The position numbers and the translations under genes are program-made. Under the pieces are notes generated by a model. The model saw nothing but the letters and a program-made list of their open reading frames with translations. It was not told where the DNA came from and ran no database searches. DNA of 48,018 bases from a virus: positions 1-48,018 of IMG/VR virus record IMGVR_UViG_3300042564_004250; one strand, given 5' to 3'. This document shows positions 8,195-17,877 of this stretch, in pieces; the first letter of the stretch is position 1, and the number at the start of each line of letters is the position of its first letter.

Positions 8195-10049
8195 TTAAAG
8201 TTTACGGCGGCCCATTAAGGCATCTACAAATAACTGCTCTGGAGTATTTGTCACTTTTTCTTCGACTACTTCTTCTTCTCCGTTAATGGTGATGACGTTT
8301 TCTTCACCCTCAATAACTTCGATTTCTGAATTCATCTCTAACATCATTCCAGCTATTTTCTTGGTAGCTGGCATTTTTGCCAGATCTCTCAGAGAGTCGG
8401 CAAGAGATGAAGCCGAACGGCTAACATGTTCCTGAATAAGAGACTCTCTAATTTCTTGTGATTCAACTCCAGCTGCAATCTTTGCGTCTACAACTCTTTC
8501 AACAAGAGTTCTATGTAATGCATTTTTGAGCTTCTGGTTTTCTTCTTCAAGAGATTGAAGCTTGCTAGCATTAACATTTTCCTCAGAGGCGCTTTCGTTG
8601 CCAGTGAGCTCTGCTTTTGCTACTTCTATTTCTTGATCTTCTTTTGAAACTTCAGGATTAGCTGAATCAACTACAACGAGTTCTTCTGCTGATTCTGAAA
8701 CTTCTTCAGACTTTGCTATTCTCCATGATTCATCAGCTGGTTCTCCAGCTTCCATCTTGAGGAAAGACTTTAACTGCCATAGCCACTTTTTATGCTGGCC
8801 ATCTTGTTCGGTCAAGATATCGGCAGTTTCTTTTTGATTTAATTCATTTGCTACCAAAAGAGCAGCAGCAGTGCTAGCATCAACTGTAGCAGCATCTTCT
8901 AGAATCTTTTGAATAGCTTCTAATAATGCTTCGTTTTCAACTACAGCTTTATCACTTGCTTCTTCACCCTTAACTGATTCTTCTGCAGCTTCTGGGACTT
9001 CTTCATTAGCGGTCTCTTCTTTGGGAGCCTCTTCTACTTCTGGTGCTTCTGTCTCAGGAGCCTCTTCTGCAGGGGTCTCTTCTGATTCTTCTACTGTTCC
9101 AGAAGCTATAGCTGAAAGATCTTGACTTAGATCTTCAACAGCAGCGAGTATGTCCTCGCTTACAACATTTGCGTCCATATTTGATTTCTCCTGTGGATTA
9201 ATATCTTTTTCAACTTCTCCGCTAGATAGTAATGAATTAGCTTCACTATGTGCACTTTCGCTCTCCTGTATTGCCATGGCAGTAAGGAAAGCGCCTTTGA
9301 GGTGCAGATAAAGAGGCTTTGATTCTTTCTTTTTCATATTTTTCAATAAAGATTCATGCTCATCAAAAGAGTAAATATCTTCTTCGTTCATGTGTAGAAC
9401 GAAAGCAGAACTCTTAGCTACCCAGCCTTCTGAGGTTGGTTTTTTGTTTTCATCGTCCACTACAGTAGTGGATCTAACCCCGGACTTACCGTCAGCGGGT
9501 TGGTTTACGAAAGAATATTCCTTAAAGGAAATGTCTTGCATATCTATGAATGCAAGCTTACCCTTGTAGACTTGACCTCTACGATATTTAGGAGCAGCTG
9601 GTCTTCCTGATGCGTTCTCGGTTGCGAGATCTTCTCCAGAAATGGAACAAACTGCTTTTCCTGCTCTACCGCCAACTGAACCAGTAAGATATCTCTTGTC
9701 GAGGATCTTTTGCGCAGCAACTGGATCTGTAATTGCAACTTGCAATCTCACGAAAGGACTTCCGTCACCTTCTTTATCCATCTTTGCTGCCATAACACGA
9801 CCAATAGGCTCTGTGTTAAGATCATGATTCATGATTATTGGCTTAGGGTATGGCTCAACCCAAGACTGCAAGGCTTTTTCAAGTTCTGCAGCGGAATAGT
9901 TATTGTAATTAGAAGTCAATCCGTTCATGGATTGCAGCAACTTCAATAATTAAACCATAATTAGCATTAAATGATTCCGAGAAATTATAGTTGCTCTCGC
10001 TGATATCTGGAAGTTGAACGGTAAAGTTCTCCGTGAATTCAAAAGTCAT
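8195..10049 (-). CDS. Prohead protease-scaffold fusion; needs a +1 frameshift
   Basis: Start ATG 10049 follows an AGGGAG ribosome binding site. The first frame stops after 46 residues. Skipping the C of CGG at 9921-9923 joins it to the long downstream frame, giving 617 residues. The junction then reads EVAAIHEGLTSNYNNYS, which matches the start of phage prohead proteases (AIHxGxTxNxxxY). This is followed by SWVEPYPKPIIMNHDL (candidate catalytic His), GRVMAAK and LTGSVGG. Residues about 290-420 are an acidic Glu/Ala/Pro-rich linker, and about 490-540 a coiled coil, as in scaffolds. Two TATAAT-like boxes lie 40-80 bases upstream. A downstream-only start (TTG 9946 or ATG 9928) would lose the protease N-terminus. 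Confidence 0.75.
9921..9923 (-). other. CGG +1 frameshift site in the protease-scaffold gene
   Basis: Zero-frame reading is CAT GAA CGG ATT GAC TTC TAA. Skipping C gives CAT GAA, GGA TTG ACT, restoring IHEGLT. The unshifted product would end three codons after CGG, at 46 residues. Confidence 0.65.
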
Positions 10050-10134
10050 TTATTTGTTCTCCCTAAAGAGCAGTTTAAACTAAACATTATAGTAAGTTAA
10101 GTTATTATAAACTAAACATTCTTATATAAGAATA

Positions 10135-10914
10135 TCATACTTTAGATAAAGATTGCAACACATCTTTATGTCTTAAATCGCCATTTTTAACAAAATCATT
10201 AAACATGGCTTTACTCATTATATGGGGAGCATACATGTAAGATGCACTAAACAGTTTATATCCCATTTTTCCACAGTTCCCAGACCAGCCAAGATCTTCT
10301 CCCTGCTCATGTATTTGATAGTTTATATTTTGATATACATTTTTTGACATCATTTTTGCTGCCATTATAATGTCTGATTGGAAGTAAGTCCCTAGAGGAA
10401 AGTTATCGATTCTCATTGCCTTTTTGCCTACTTCGCCAATCCACTTCATAACACTAGGAAATCTCATTCCTACAGGAGTCATAAACATAAGTGGGCTTAC
10501 AGCATCAGCTCCATCTTTTATATGGGCTATCAATAATTCAATAGTGCTTGGATTAGTTAATAGGATATCTGAGTCTAGGCTAAAGAAATAATCAGGCTCA
10601 TATTCTCTAACTTTATTTAAAAGAATATTTCTTAAATTAGTCATATTCTCATATTTAGAGATAGTCCATTGACGCATTCCTTCTTCGTGTGAAGAATGGT
10701 TTAAAGTATCTGCCGATATAAAATCAACAAAAGGGATTTCTGGATGAACTGATTTCCATCTTTCAATCATAGCTATAGTCCCAGTATCGTCTTTACTCCC
10801 AACAAAAACAAAACCTATTTCACTTAATGGAAAAGATTGATTTTCTATGCAAGATGCCCAAGCTGGGAATATCCATTCCCTATCATATATAGGGCAACCT
10901 ATAATGAGCTTCAT
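10135..10914 (-). CDS. Glycosyltransferase-like protein (GT-A type)
   Basis: The start is taken as ATG 10914 (MKLIIGCPIYDREW), 29 codons inside the longest open frame, because the longer form overlaps the upstream gene. The product has 259 residues. The N-terminal IIGCPIYDREWIFPAWAS resembles the opening strand of GT-A glycosyltransferases. FSLDSDILL around residue 120 is a DxD-like metal-binding motif, and the DLGWSGNCGKMGY segment near residue 205 is acceptor-side-like. It lies between head genes, so modification of the virion or host surface is plausible. Family confidence is moderate; substrate unknown. Confidence 0.6.
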   Translation of the reverse strand: MKLIIGCPIYDREWIFPAWASCIENQSFPLSEIGFVFVGSKDDTGTIAMIERWKSVHPEIPFVDFISADTLNHSSHEEGMRQWTISKYENMTNLRNILLNKVREYEPDYFFSLDSDILLTNPSTIELLIAHIKDGADAVSPLMFMTPVGMRFPSVMKWIGEVGKKAMRIDNFPLGTYFQSDIIMAAKMMSKNVYQNINYQIHEQGEDLGWSGNCGKMGYKLFSASYMYAPHIMSKAMFNDFVKNGDLRHKDVLQSLSKV

Positions 10915-10915
10915 T

Positions 10916-11263
10916 TTACTTTTCGGTAGTGGCTTCTTTGGGAGCAACTTTGTTTCTAGATTGAACTTCTTGTTCTTTCGTAAGAGGCTTTGATTCTTCA
11001 ACCTTAGGTGCTTCTGCTTCTACTGCGGGCACAGCTGCAGGCGCGGGTACATCTGCAGGTGTGATAATTTCTTCGACGGCAACAACATCTTCTTTTTTAT
11101 TGGCCGCTTCAAGTTCATCAATTTTGTCTGCAAAAGCAACAACAATATCAACTAGAATTTGCAGGCCCAATCTAGCTTGACCATTATCTACTGCCGTCAA
11201 GAATGCATCAATTGCATTATCGCCGTATCTCATTTGCTTGCCTATTTCTGATTCAATATACAT
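10916..11263 (-). CDS. Small acidic, Ala/Pro-rich head-region protein
   Basis: A 115-residue protein. Residues 1-55 look helical (LQILVDIVVAFADKIDELEAA). Residues 56-115 are low-complexity, rich in Pro, Ala, Glu and Val, like the linker of the neighbouring scaffold. Its ATG overlaps the portal stop (TAATG arrangement), so translation is coupled to the portal. No family recognised; a head-assembly helper role is possible. Confidence 0.5.
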   Translation of the reverse strand: MYIESEIGKQMRYGDNAIDAFLTAVDNGQARLGLQILVDIVVAFADKIDELEAANKKEDVVAVEEIITPADVPAPAAVPAVEAEAPKVEESKPLTKEQEVQSRNKVAPKEATTEK

Positions 11264-12912
11264 TAATCTACCTGTTCGTTTCGTTCGACTGTTTCGTCTT
11301 GCTCATATACATTATACTCGTCTTTGAGTGCATTTTCAATCATTGGGAGCCAAGAAAGATCAGATCTTCTTATATTAGGAGAAGTTCTTCTGCCCTGCTG
11401 ATTTGCTGGGCGAATTACATTGCCAGCACCTTTTCTCTTTGATGGCAGATTCTTCTGGCCCTTAGGAGCAGGTTTTTGTTTATCTGAATTCTGAGCCCCT
11501 GCTGTTACTGGAGGAGCGTTGTCTGCTACTACTTCTGCTTGATTCTTTGCTATCTCCATTTGGATATCAGCTTGAATACCTGTAAACAATTCGTCTCTAT
11601 CATACTCTGGATCCATGCCAAGTTGTATTCTAGCTTCTGGTAAAGTGATTGTTGAGTTAGTATACTTTTGTATTATGTGAGTTTCTTTTTTAACTTGAGT
11701 ATCAACGTCAATCTCATTAAATTTAAAGTAACATCTATCAGAAAGACCTGTTTCCATTGGGTTCACGATTGGATCAAATCCGCCCTCAAACAATAATTCA
11801 TTGAAGAAATGTAATCTAATCATCTCGGACATTTGCTTTTGATATTGCTTAACCTTGTCATATAGCGCAGTATCTAATCTGTCGGTCATGGCTCTATTGC
11901 CACCGTTCATAGACATGCCTAGGTGATGAGGTGCCACTCCAAGTCCAATAGCTACTCTTTCCTTGAAGTGGTTGAGGTAACCCTCAGCATTGAGTGAAGC
12001 GTTATTTGCGCCTATAACTTCTACGTCATGTCTGTAAGGAAGGATCAATCCACCTTCAGCTCGCATACTTTCAATCTCAGAAGATGCTCTCTCTATTTCC
12101 TCTGGCTCAGCTGGTTGATCGGCTGTTCCAATCTTGTATTTATAAAGAGGGAATAATTCTCTATGAACTAAGTTTTGAATATCTTCTTCAAGCTGTCTTA
12201 AAGCGATAATGTCATCTAGGGCTGCACTAATAAATGGAGTGCCAAACGCACGTCCGGTCTTCTTGTCGAAATGTAAGTGGATTACCTTCTCAGCGTCCCA
12301 TACAGGGTCTTTGTCTGTCGGCATGTAGGTCCAGGGGTTAGTCTGCTGTCTATAGGCCTTAGGCTTATTGTGCTTGTCTCGTAAGATTCTAACCTGCTCA
12401 GTTGGGATAATATAATAACCAACAATTGGTTGAGTGCCATTTATTGGAGTTAAAGGAGTTGGGAAGTACTGAGACATGTCAGCTCTTGCCTTAACTATAA
12501 AAACATTGGAGAATTTAATTAGATGATCTGTTACCTCAAGAAGAAAATCACTAAATGGTCTCTTCATGGCTATTTCCATGAAGTCAATTCTTTGATTGAT
12601 ATAGGCAACAGCCTCTGGATTTTCTCCAGTAATCTTCCAGCCTTCTTTCCAGAACAGCTCTTTATATTTAAGCATGCCTTGCTTGGCGTAGGAGTCTGTA
12701 TCTAGAGCTTGTAGTATTCTTTCAAAGTTATAGGGCGATGGTTCAAAGGTAGCCCTAACGTTATAATAATAAGTTGTGCCACGAAAGCCCAAAGCCAAAG
12801 CTGCTGGTTTAAGCGTCTTGGACAAAGACTTGACCTGATCTGGTTCTATGGACTTTGCTAGAAAATCGGCAGAACTATTCTGGACAAATGGAAGATAATC
12901 TTTTAAAGCCAT
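11263..12912 (-). CDS. Portal protein
   Basis: A 549-residue protein of normal portal length. Diagnostic features include YYIIPTEQVRILRDKHNKPKAY and VWDAEKVIHLHFDKKTGRAF (strands and clip region), GTPFISAALDDIIALRQLEED (the long stem helix typical of portals), then LGVAPHHLGMSMNGGNRAMT near residue 320. The last 100 residues are low-complexity and basic. It forms the dodecameric ring at the capsid vertex that docks the terminase. It lies upstream of protease-scaffold and capsid, as usual. An AGGAGAATATAA ribosome binding site precedes the ATG. Confidence 0.9.
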   Translation of the reverse strand: MALKDYLPFVQNSSADFLAKSIEPDQVKSLSKTLKPAALALGFRGTTYYYNVRATFEPSPYNFERILQALDTDSYAKQGMLKYKELFWKEGWKITGENPEAVAYINQRIDFMEIAMKRPFSDFLLEVTDHLIKFSNVFIVKARADMSQYFPTPLTPINGTQPIVGYYIIPTEQVRILRDKHNKPKAYRQQTNPWTYMPTDKDPVWDAEKVIHLHFDKKTGRAFGTPFISAALDDIIALRQLEEDIQNLVHRELFPLYKYKIGTADQPAEPEEIERASSEIESMRAEGGLILPYRHDVEVIGANNASLNAEGYLNHFKERVAIGLGVAPHHLGMSMNGGNRAMTDRLDTALYDKVKQYQKQMSEMIRLHFFNELLFEGGFDPIVNPMETGLSDRCYFKFNEIDVDTQVKKETHIIQKYTNSTITLPEARIQLGMDPEYDRDELFTGIQADIQMEIAKNQAEVVADNAPPVTAGAQNSDKQKPAPKGQKNLPSKRKGAGNVIRPANQQGRRTSPNIRRSDLSWLPMIENALKDEYNVYEQDETVERNEQVD

Positions 12913-12976
12913 TTATATTCTCCTGTTTAAATATATAAGTTAATAGTAGTATTTAAAACTACAAAGGAGAAGTTAA

Positions 12977-13216
12977 CTATTGAGCTTGTAATTCTGTAGC
13001 CTCAAAAGCTCTTTTAACAATAAGAGCCTTAACTGACTCCAGCCAAAAAACTGTTTCAGCCTCGTTGAAATCACTTTTATAACCAAGGTTTTGATCGCTA
13101 ATTGTAATAGAGATAGCAAAATCTTTTTTAGGCTGTACTGGCGTTTCTACAGTTTCTTCTACTGGAGCTTGTTCTACTGGAGCTTGTTCTGTTGTAGCTT
13201 TTATTTGTTTTGACAT
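12977..13216 (-). CDS. Small hypothetical protein with Gln/Pro/Glu repeats
   Basis: A 79-residue protein. Residues 9-30 contain repeats of the type EQAPVE, then a compact C-terminal part (FAISITISDQNLGYKS, ETVFWLESVKALIVKR). Its ATG overlaps the stop of the upstream 61-residue gene by 1 base. It lies just before the portal. No family recognised. Confidence 0.5.
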   Translation of the reverse strand: MSKQIKATTEQAPVEQAPVEETVETPVQPKKDFAISITISDQNLGYKSDFNEAETVFWLESVKALIVKRAFEATELQAQ

Positions 13217-13401
13217 TATTTTACTTTTTCCTTTGGATTGGTTGGTATTTCGAATGCATCTGACGATGATTGGGCTAGATTTAACTGTATGGTTAGTTGC
13301 TTTATTGTAGCTTCTTTAATCACTAATTCTGTTATTAACTGGCCTACTTTTTCTTGAAAAGCTTGCATGATGATATTGATATCTAAATTTTGTTCATTCA
13401 T
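13216..13401 (-). CDS. Small coiled-coil-like hypothetical protein
   Basis: A 61-residue protein that is mostly helical with heptad-like spacing (IIMQAFQEKVGQLITELVI). It starts at ATG 13401, directly downstream of a promoter, with essentially no leader and no ribosome binding site. It is the first gene of the portal-capsid transcription unit. Confidence 0.5.
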   Translation of the reverse strand: MNEQNLDINIIMQAFQEKVGQLITELVIKEATIKQLTIQLNLAQSSSDAFEIPTNPKEKVK

Positions 13402-13408
13402 AACAAGT

Positions 13409-13438
13409 ATTATATCAGAGTAAATTGTAGTTAATCAA
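13409..13438 (-). promoter_or_regulatory. Sigma70-type promoter giving a leaderless mRNA
   Basis: Minus strand: TTGATT (13433-13438), 18-base spacer, TGATATAAT with TATAAT at 13409-13414 and an extended -10 TG. Transcription should start about 7 bases on, at about 13402, one base before the ATG at 13401. It would drive the portal to capsid genes. Confidence 0.65.
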
Positions 13439-13463
13439 GATTTAGCTAGATAATTTGATTATA

Positions 13464-15152
13464 TTAATAATATGCAGTATCCGATTGATAATTTTCTGGA
13501 GCCCATTCTCTTTCCAGTATCTGTATGTCTCGAATAATTGCCCTATAACTACTTGTAGTAGCATTCGGCCACCTATCCATCCCCCAAATATAAAGCCTTA
13601 CGTAATAAGTTCTACCTGAATGTTGTTTTACGTTTGTAAAATTAAATGTATCGTAATTTCCTGTGTCATTATAGGTTGAAGTGGCCACATATTTATACCC
13701 TTGTATAGTCCCTGTTCCTTGCCATGTTACTACTCCACTAGCATTAGCTATGCCAATATGCAAAGAATAACTTTGTGCATACCCAGATCTAATTCTTATT
13801 TGCCCTATTTCCGTATAATGTGTAGTAGAGGATTCACCGCTTTGGCCACCTGTACCCTGTCCTTCAATGTAAGGTAAAACACTAGAGCCAGAGCTTCCTG
13901 CAGACGAAAACCCGGTAGAGACCCAGGCTGTAGATGCGTTATTGTCGCCAACATTTTCTGCTACGTATATACTGCTAAAATTACCACTTGATGTTATCGT
14001 ATCGGCATAACCGAACTCTAGCCAATTATCTACGTATGCTTGTCTTACGTCCGTAATTGCAACTGAATTATAGTTATCTGTTGTTACCGAAGCTGTTGTC
14101 CCAGATATTTCTTCGCCTTCATTGTCTACTGATACTAATCTAACTTTATATGTAGTATTATAGCTTAATGCCGTAAATTCATATGTTAGAGTTGTTGCCG
14201 ATGTCACTAAATCAAAATTATCGCTAGTCTCCAAGGAACCATCCGCAGAATCTAAAAGCTCAAAGTAGCAATACTGATTATTGGCTTTACCATTGTAGGA
14301 CAAAGAGCAAGATATACTCCTAGTTACACTGGCCAAGGTATCGGTGCCTGCATCTATATCGGATTGCAATACTGCATAGTCTGTACTGGTCCAACCATCA
14401 TTTCCCTTAGTAAGAGTTGGAGCTGCTGGAGTTGGAGGTAATGTATAAGATGAGGTGGTGTCGTCTGCTGTGTTTCCTCCGGTATCTTCAATCCTAACTA
14501 CTAGATTGTAAAAATCTCCAGCAGTTAGCCCAGTAAAAGTATAAGATCTCAATGAAGAATTAGTTGAGTTGACCCAGGTAGATCCGCCATTGCTAGAAAA
14601 TCTCCACCTTAAAAAGTCTCCTGGAATAACATCAAAATCCCAACTTACTGATAATGATGTTTGAGTTCTTGAATCTACAGTTAAGTTATACGGAGCTTCT
14701 GGGGGAACATTATCTGTTGTCAATAATTGTATTGCCTGAGCGGTTTTTCCAGCTGTGTCAACCATTCTAACACCAATGTAATAGGATGTTCCTTCGTTTA
14801 ATCCTGTTATAGTTTTTTGTCTTAAAAATTTATTTGTATCATCTTCAATCCAGGTTGAGCCATTATTCTTGGTAAATTGCCATTTTACAAAATCAAAAGG
14901 AACCTCATCAAAATCTCCTGATTCCCAAGTGATTGTTATTTGTCTTTCATCTTCTACGCTATTAGTAATTGCCGGCGTTGGAGGTATTCTATTCCATGCC
15001 TGTGTCCACGTTGTTGCTCCAGTTTTAACATAAACAATTTCAGCTTTTGGCCAAATATCTTCTTCTATATTAAGGGCAAAATTAGAAGAATTATTTTCAG
15101 AAACTTGAGACCATGTAGATGCTCCCGTTTTAACCCAAAGACCTTTAGTCAT
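13464..15152 (-). CDS. Tail protein with fibronectin type III domains
   Basis: A 562-residue protein. An N-terminal repeated motif (KTGASTWSQVSEN, then KTGATTWTQAWN) precedes two FN3-like domains at about residues 50-145 and 150-240. Their signatures are ITITWESGD, TITGLNEGTSYYIGVRMVD and LSVSWDFDV, TFTGLTAGDFYNLVVRIED. Another FN3-like strand pattern (YEFTALSYNTTYKVRLVSVD) follows at about 320, then a lectin-like or beta-rich C-terminus. FN3 domains in phages decorate tails and bind carbohydrates weakly. It directly follows another FN3-bearing tail gene. Confidence 0.65.
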   Translation of the reverse strand: MTKGLWVKTGASTWSQVSENNSSNFALNIEEDIWPKAEIVYVKTGATTWTQAWNRIPPTPAITNSVEDERQITITWESGDFDEVPFDFVKWQFTKNNGSTWIEDDTNKFLRQKTITGLNEGTSYYIGVRMVDTAGKTAQAIQLLTTDNVPPEAPYNLTVDSRTQTSLSVSWDFDVIPGDFLRWRFSSNGGSTWVNSTNSSLRSYTFTGLTAGDFYNLVVRIEDTGGNTADDTTSSYTLPPTPAAPTLTKGNDGWTSTDYAVLQSDIDAGTDTLASVTRSISCSLSYNGKANNQYCYFELLDSADGSLETSDNFDLVTSATTLTYEFTALSYNTTYKVRLVSVDNEGEEISGTTASVTTDNYNSVAITDVRQAYVDNWLEFGYADTITSSGNFSSIYVAENVGDNNASTAWVSTGFSSAGSSGSSVLPYIEGQGTGGQSGESSTTHYTEIGQIRIRSGYAQSYSLHIGIANASGVVTWQGTGTIQGYKYVATSTYNDTGNYDTFNFTNVKQHSGRTYYVRLYIWGMDRWPNATTSSYRAIIRDIQILEREWAPENYQSDTAYY

Positions 15153-15161
15153 TTTACTATC

Positions 15162-16860
15162 CTAATATGCTATCCAAATATCGCCAACTGCACCTGTTCC
15201 TGCTGGAGGTTCAGTTCCATTTGATAGCCATATTGCTCTTGGACTTGGAGCTCCGTTATACGCCCCGCCTACTGAAATAATACCACCACTAGAACCTGCT
15301 GAACCAACTGATATTGTATTCACTTTTAGATTGCCATCTGAGTCTAATGAAAAGTTTGCCTCTGCTGGATCTTCAGCTCCAGACCATATTCTATATGATG
15401 TTCCTCCACCAGCTGATGCATTATCAAAAAATGTAATTATTGGCTTTGTTGCTGCAGAGGAAAAGTCGTATAAATTTTGTAAATTATTTTCATGTATTTC
15501 ATCAAGATCTTGGTCTTCTCCATAAATAGCTATTATGACTCTGTTCCCTGGCAAATTAGCCCCTGCTGTAGCATCATCAGATGTAAGGGTATAGTCTTGT
15601 TCATAAACAGATTGAATAGCAAATCTTTTATTATTTAATATAGTTAACGTTGAAGTAAATCCACTTAAAGTTACTAAAGTATTTTCCAATAAGCTTGTGT
15701 TAGCTTCTATTGCTGCAGGGAGTTGGCTTTTATCCAATTTGATATATAACGTAGAAAAATAAGGAGGCGATGTTTGGTTATAAACGTCTGCTTCATCATC
15801 AATCAAAATTGATACAATGTCATTTTGTACGAATACTCCAGTGTAACTAGTGTTCCCTGATGCTAGCCCAATAGTACTTTCCCCTACGCCTGAGATTAAA
15901 ATTCCATCATCTCCAAACAACCAACCGTTATTGCCTCCAATCCAACCTCTATCTGCTTGAATTTCTCCAGTAATAGATAAGCCATCTTCTTCTCTAAATG
16001 TCAATTTTCGACCTAAACTAAATTGTCCTTCTGCGTCTGCATAAAAAGACGTATGATCAGTACTCCAACTTGGTGCCAATTCTCCTATTACAATACTTAT
16101 AGAATCATTTCCCTGATCAGATGACTCTAATAAGATTTTATTTGTGCCTGATCCCGTAATTTTTAGATTGCCAAATTCTGCATCCCCGTTACCTTTGATG
16201 ATCCAACCAGAGTATGGGTCATTAGAATAGTCTGATGATCTAATAATTGCTTGACTAGCAATATCTGTATAATCTGTTACCGGACCAGCTTGAGATAGTA
16301 TTATTTGATGCGCACCAATTGTACCAGCAGTAATCTTGCTAGCAGTTAAACTATTTATAAACTGGCTTTCAATCAATGGAGTATCTTGTTCACTTAGTGC
16401 TAGGTTTGTCCATTCGCTGTAATTAGCTGAAGTATCAGCAGCTTTTAATCTTCCATAATATCTTTTAGGCACTAACGCCCCAGTAGTTGGATCTGTAGAA
16501 GAGTTAGCTACAGCAACGGTGAAAACATTAGCTGTTGCGTATCCAGTTACTACTGGATCTCCTGTAATAACATAATTGCTAGATGTTCCCGTAACTTGAC
16601 TTTGTAGATAAACTTCATATATATAATTAGAAAGATCGGAATCTATTCCGTTATCAAAAACAAACATTACCGTTTCATAAGACGCGTAAAGCTTTAGATT
16701 GGTTGGCGCATCTGGGATAGTGCTGTCTTTTGGTATCTGGAATCTGATAGTATCTACGTAGTCAGAAACTATATTTAATTCTGGATCTTTAGCTCTTACT
16801 GATACTAGGTATTCTTTTCCGTGGTTTTAGGTCTTGTACGGTTCTTTTAACATTTGCCAT
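15162..16860 (-). CDS. Tail tip or fibre protein with FN3 segments; needs a +1 frameshift
   Basis: The start ATG 16860 opens a frame that stops after 23 residues. Skipping the C of CGG at 16819-16821 joins it to the long frame, giving 565 residues. The junction then reads TVQDLKPGKEYLVSVRAKD, a textbook end of an FN3 strand (LxPGxxYxxxVRA), followed by TIPDAPTNLKL, the start of the next domain. Residues about 145-350 contain SLTASKITAGTIGAHQI and DAEFGNLKI, common in phage tail-tip and central-fibre proteins. Without the shift the long frame has no sensible start before residue 65. Its stop lies 9 bases before the next gene. Confidence 0.7.
16819..16821 (-). other. CGG +1 frameshift site in the FN3 tail gene
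   Basis: Zero-frame reading is AAA CCA CGG AAA AGA. Skipping C gives AAA CCA, GGA AAA GAA TAC, that is LKPGKEY. The unshifted product would be only 23 residues. Confidence 0.7.
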
Positions 16861-17876
16861 TATCGTATTCCTCCCACTTTAACAAAAGATAAATCTGGAT
16901 TAAATTCTTCTTTTTCATAAATTAATTTATAATTAGGAGAAAACATATATTTGTCTATTTTAACATAGTTAGATTGAGACATTATATTTTTGTCAGCTAA
17001 AGTTTCAATTTCAAATATATATTTTTTATATTCTAAATTAGAATTTTGATATAAAATTTCAGACTCTAACAAAGTAGAACTGTAACAATCTATTTCTGTC
17101 CAATCTAAAATAACATTTTTTGAAATAGAATTATCATCATATAAAGATAGTATTCTTATTTTGAACTTACCAGACCTAGGACCTGATTCTCCATAAATTG
17201 AAAACCCTGGGCCATCAAAAATCCCAAAAGCTTTAGATCCTGGATTTATGGAATAATTATCTTTCCAGTCAGTTCCATTGTTATACAATGCTAGTTGATA
17301 GCTTTTACTTGAAGAAGTTGTAGCTGAATAAGTATACGATGAGAAAGTCTCGGGGTCTAAATCATAATAAGCACCCTCTACATACATAATAGATCCAGGA
17401 TTGGAAACCATCTTATATACAATTTGGTCATCTGCTGTCATAAATTGTTCTAAAAATTTAAGATATTTTGTAGAATAATAAATAGAATAAGACATAAAAC
17501 TTTTGGTGTTTTTATTGTGTTTTTCAGCTGCTTTAAAATAAATTATATTATCTATAGCTTTACTGTCAACAACTTCTCCTGAAGCATCGGATTCGCTATT
17601 TTCATATACTACAATATAAGAATCTTGGCTTGTTTGAAGCTCTAAAGTGTCATCATAATATTGGTTTATAAACTTAGTTCCCAAATTAACATATACAACT
17701 TCGCCGGCCTCAATATCTTCTTCTAGATCGTCTATCAAGACTCTTCTTCTTAAAGCAGGAGCCGCATACTCTAAGGTATCGGGAGCATTTGATATTGTTG
17801 TTATTCTTAAATCTAATTCCGAAGTAGTTATTGCTACTCCTGTATTAGTTCCTTTTATATATCTAAACCAACTCAT
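16860..17876 (-). CDS. Hypothetical tail protein
   Basis: A 338-residue protein, rich in Tyr, Ser, Asp and Asn, predicted mostly beta. It has no signal, membrane segment or zinc motif. Its stop codon shares a base with the next start (TAATG arrangement), so it is translationally coupled to the FN3 tail protein. No family recognised; its position between tail genes suggests a tail or baseplate component. Confidence 0.55.
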   Translation of the reverse strand: MSWFRYIKGTNTGVAITTSELDLRITTISNAPDTLEYAAPALRRRVLIDDLEEDIEAGEVVYVNLGTKFINQYYDDTLELQTSQDSYIVVYENSESDASGEVVDSKAIDNIIYFKAAEKHNKNTKSFMSYSIYYSTKYLKFLEQFMTADDQIVYKMVSNPGSIMYVEGAYYDLDPETFSSYTYSATTSSSKSYQLALYNNGTDWKDNYSINPGSKAFGIFDGPGFSIYGESGPRSGKFKIRILSLYDDNSISKNVILDWTEIDCYSSTLLESEILYQNSNLEYKKYIFEIETLADKNIMSQSNYVKIDKYMFSPNYKLIYEKEEFNPDLSFVKVGGIR

Positions 17877-17877
17877 A

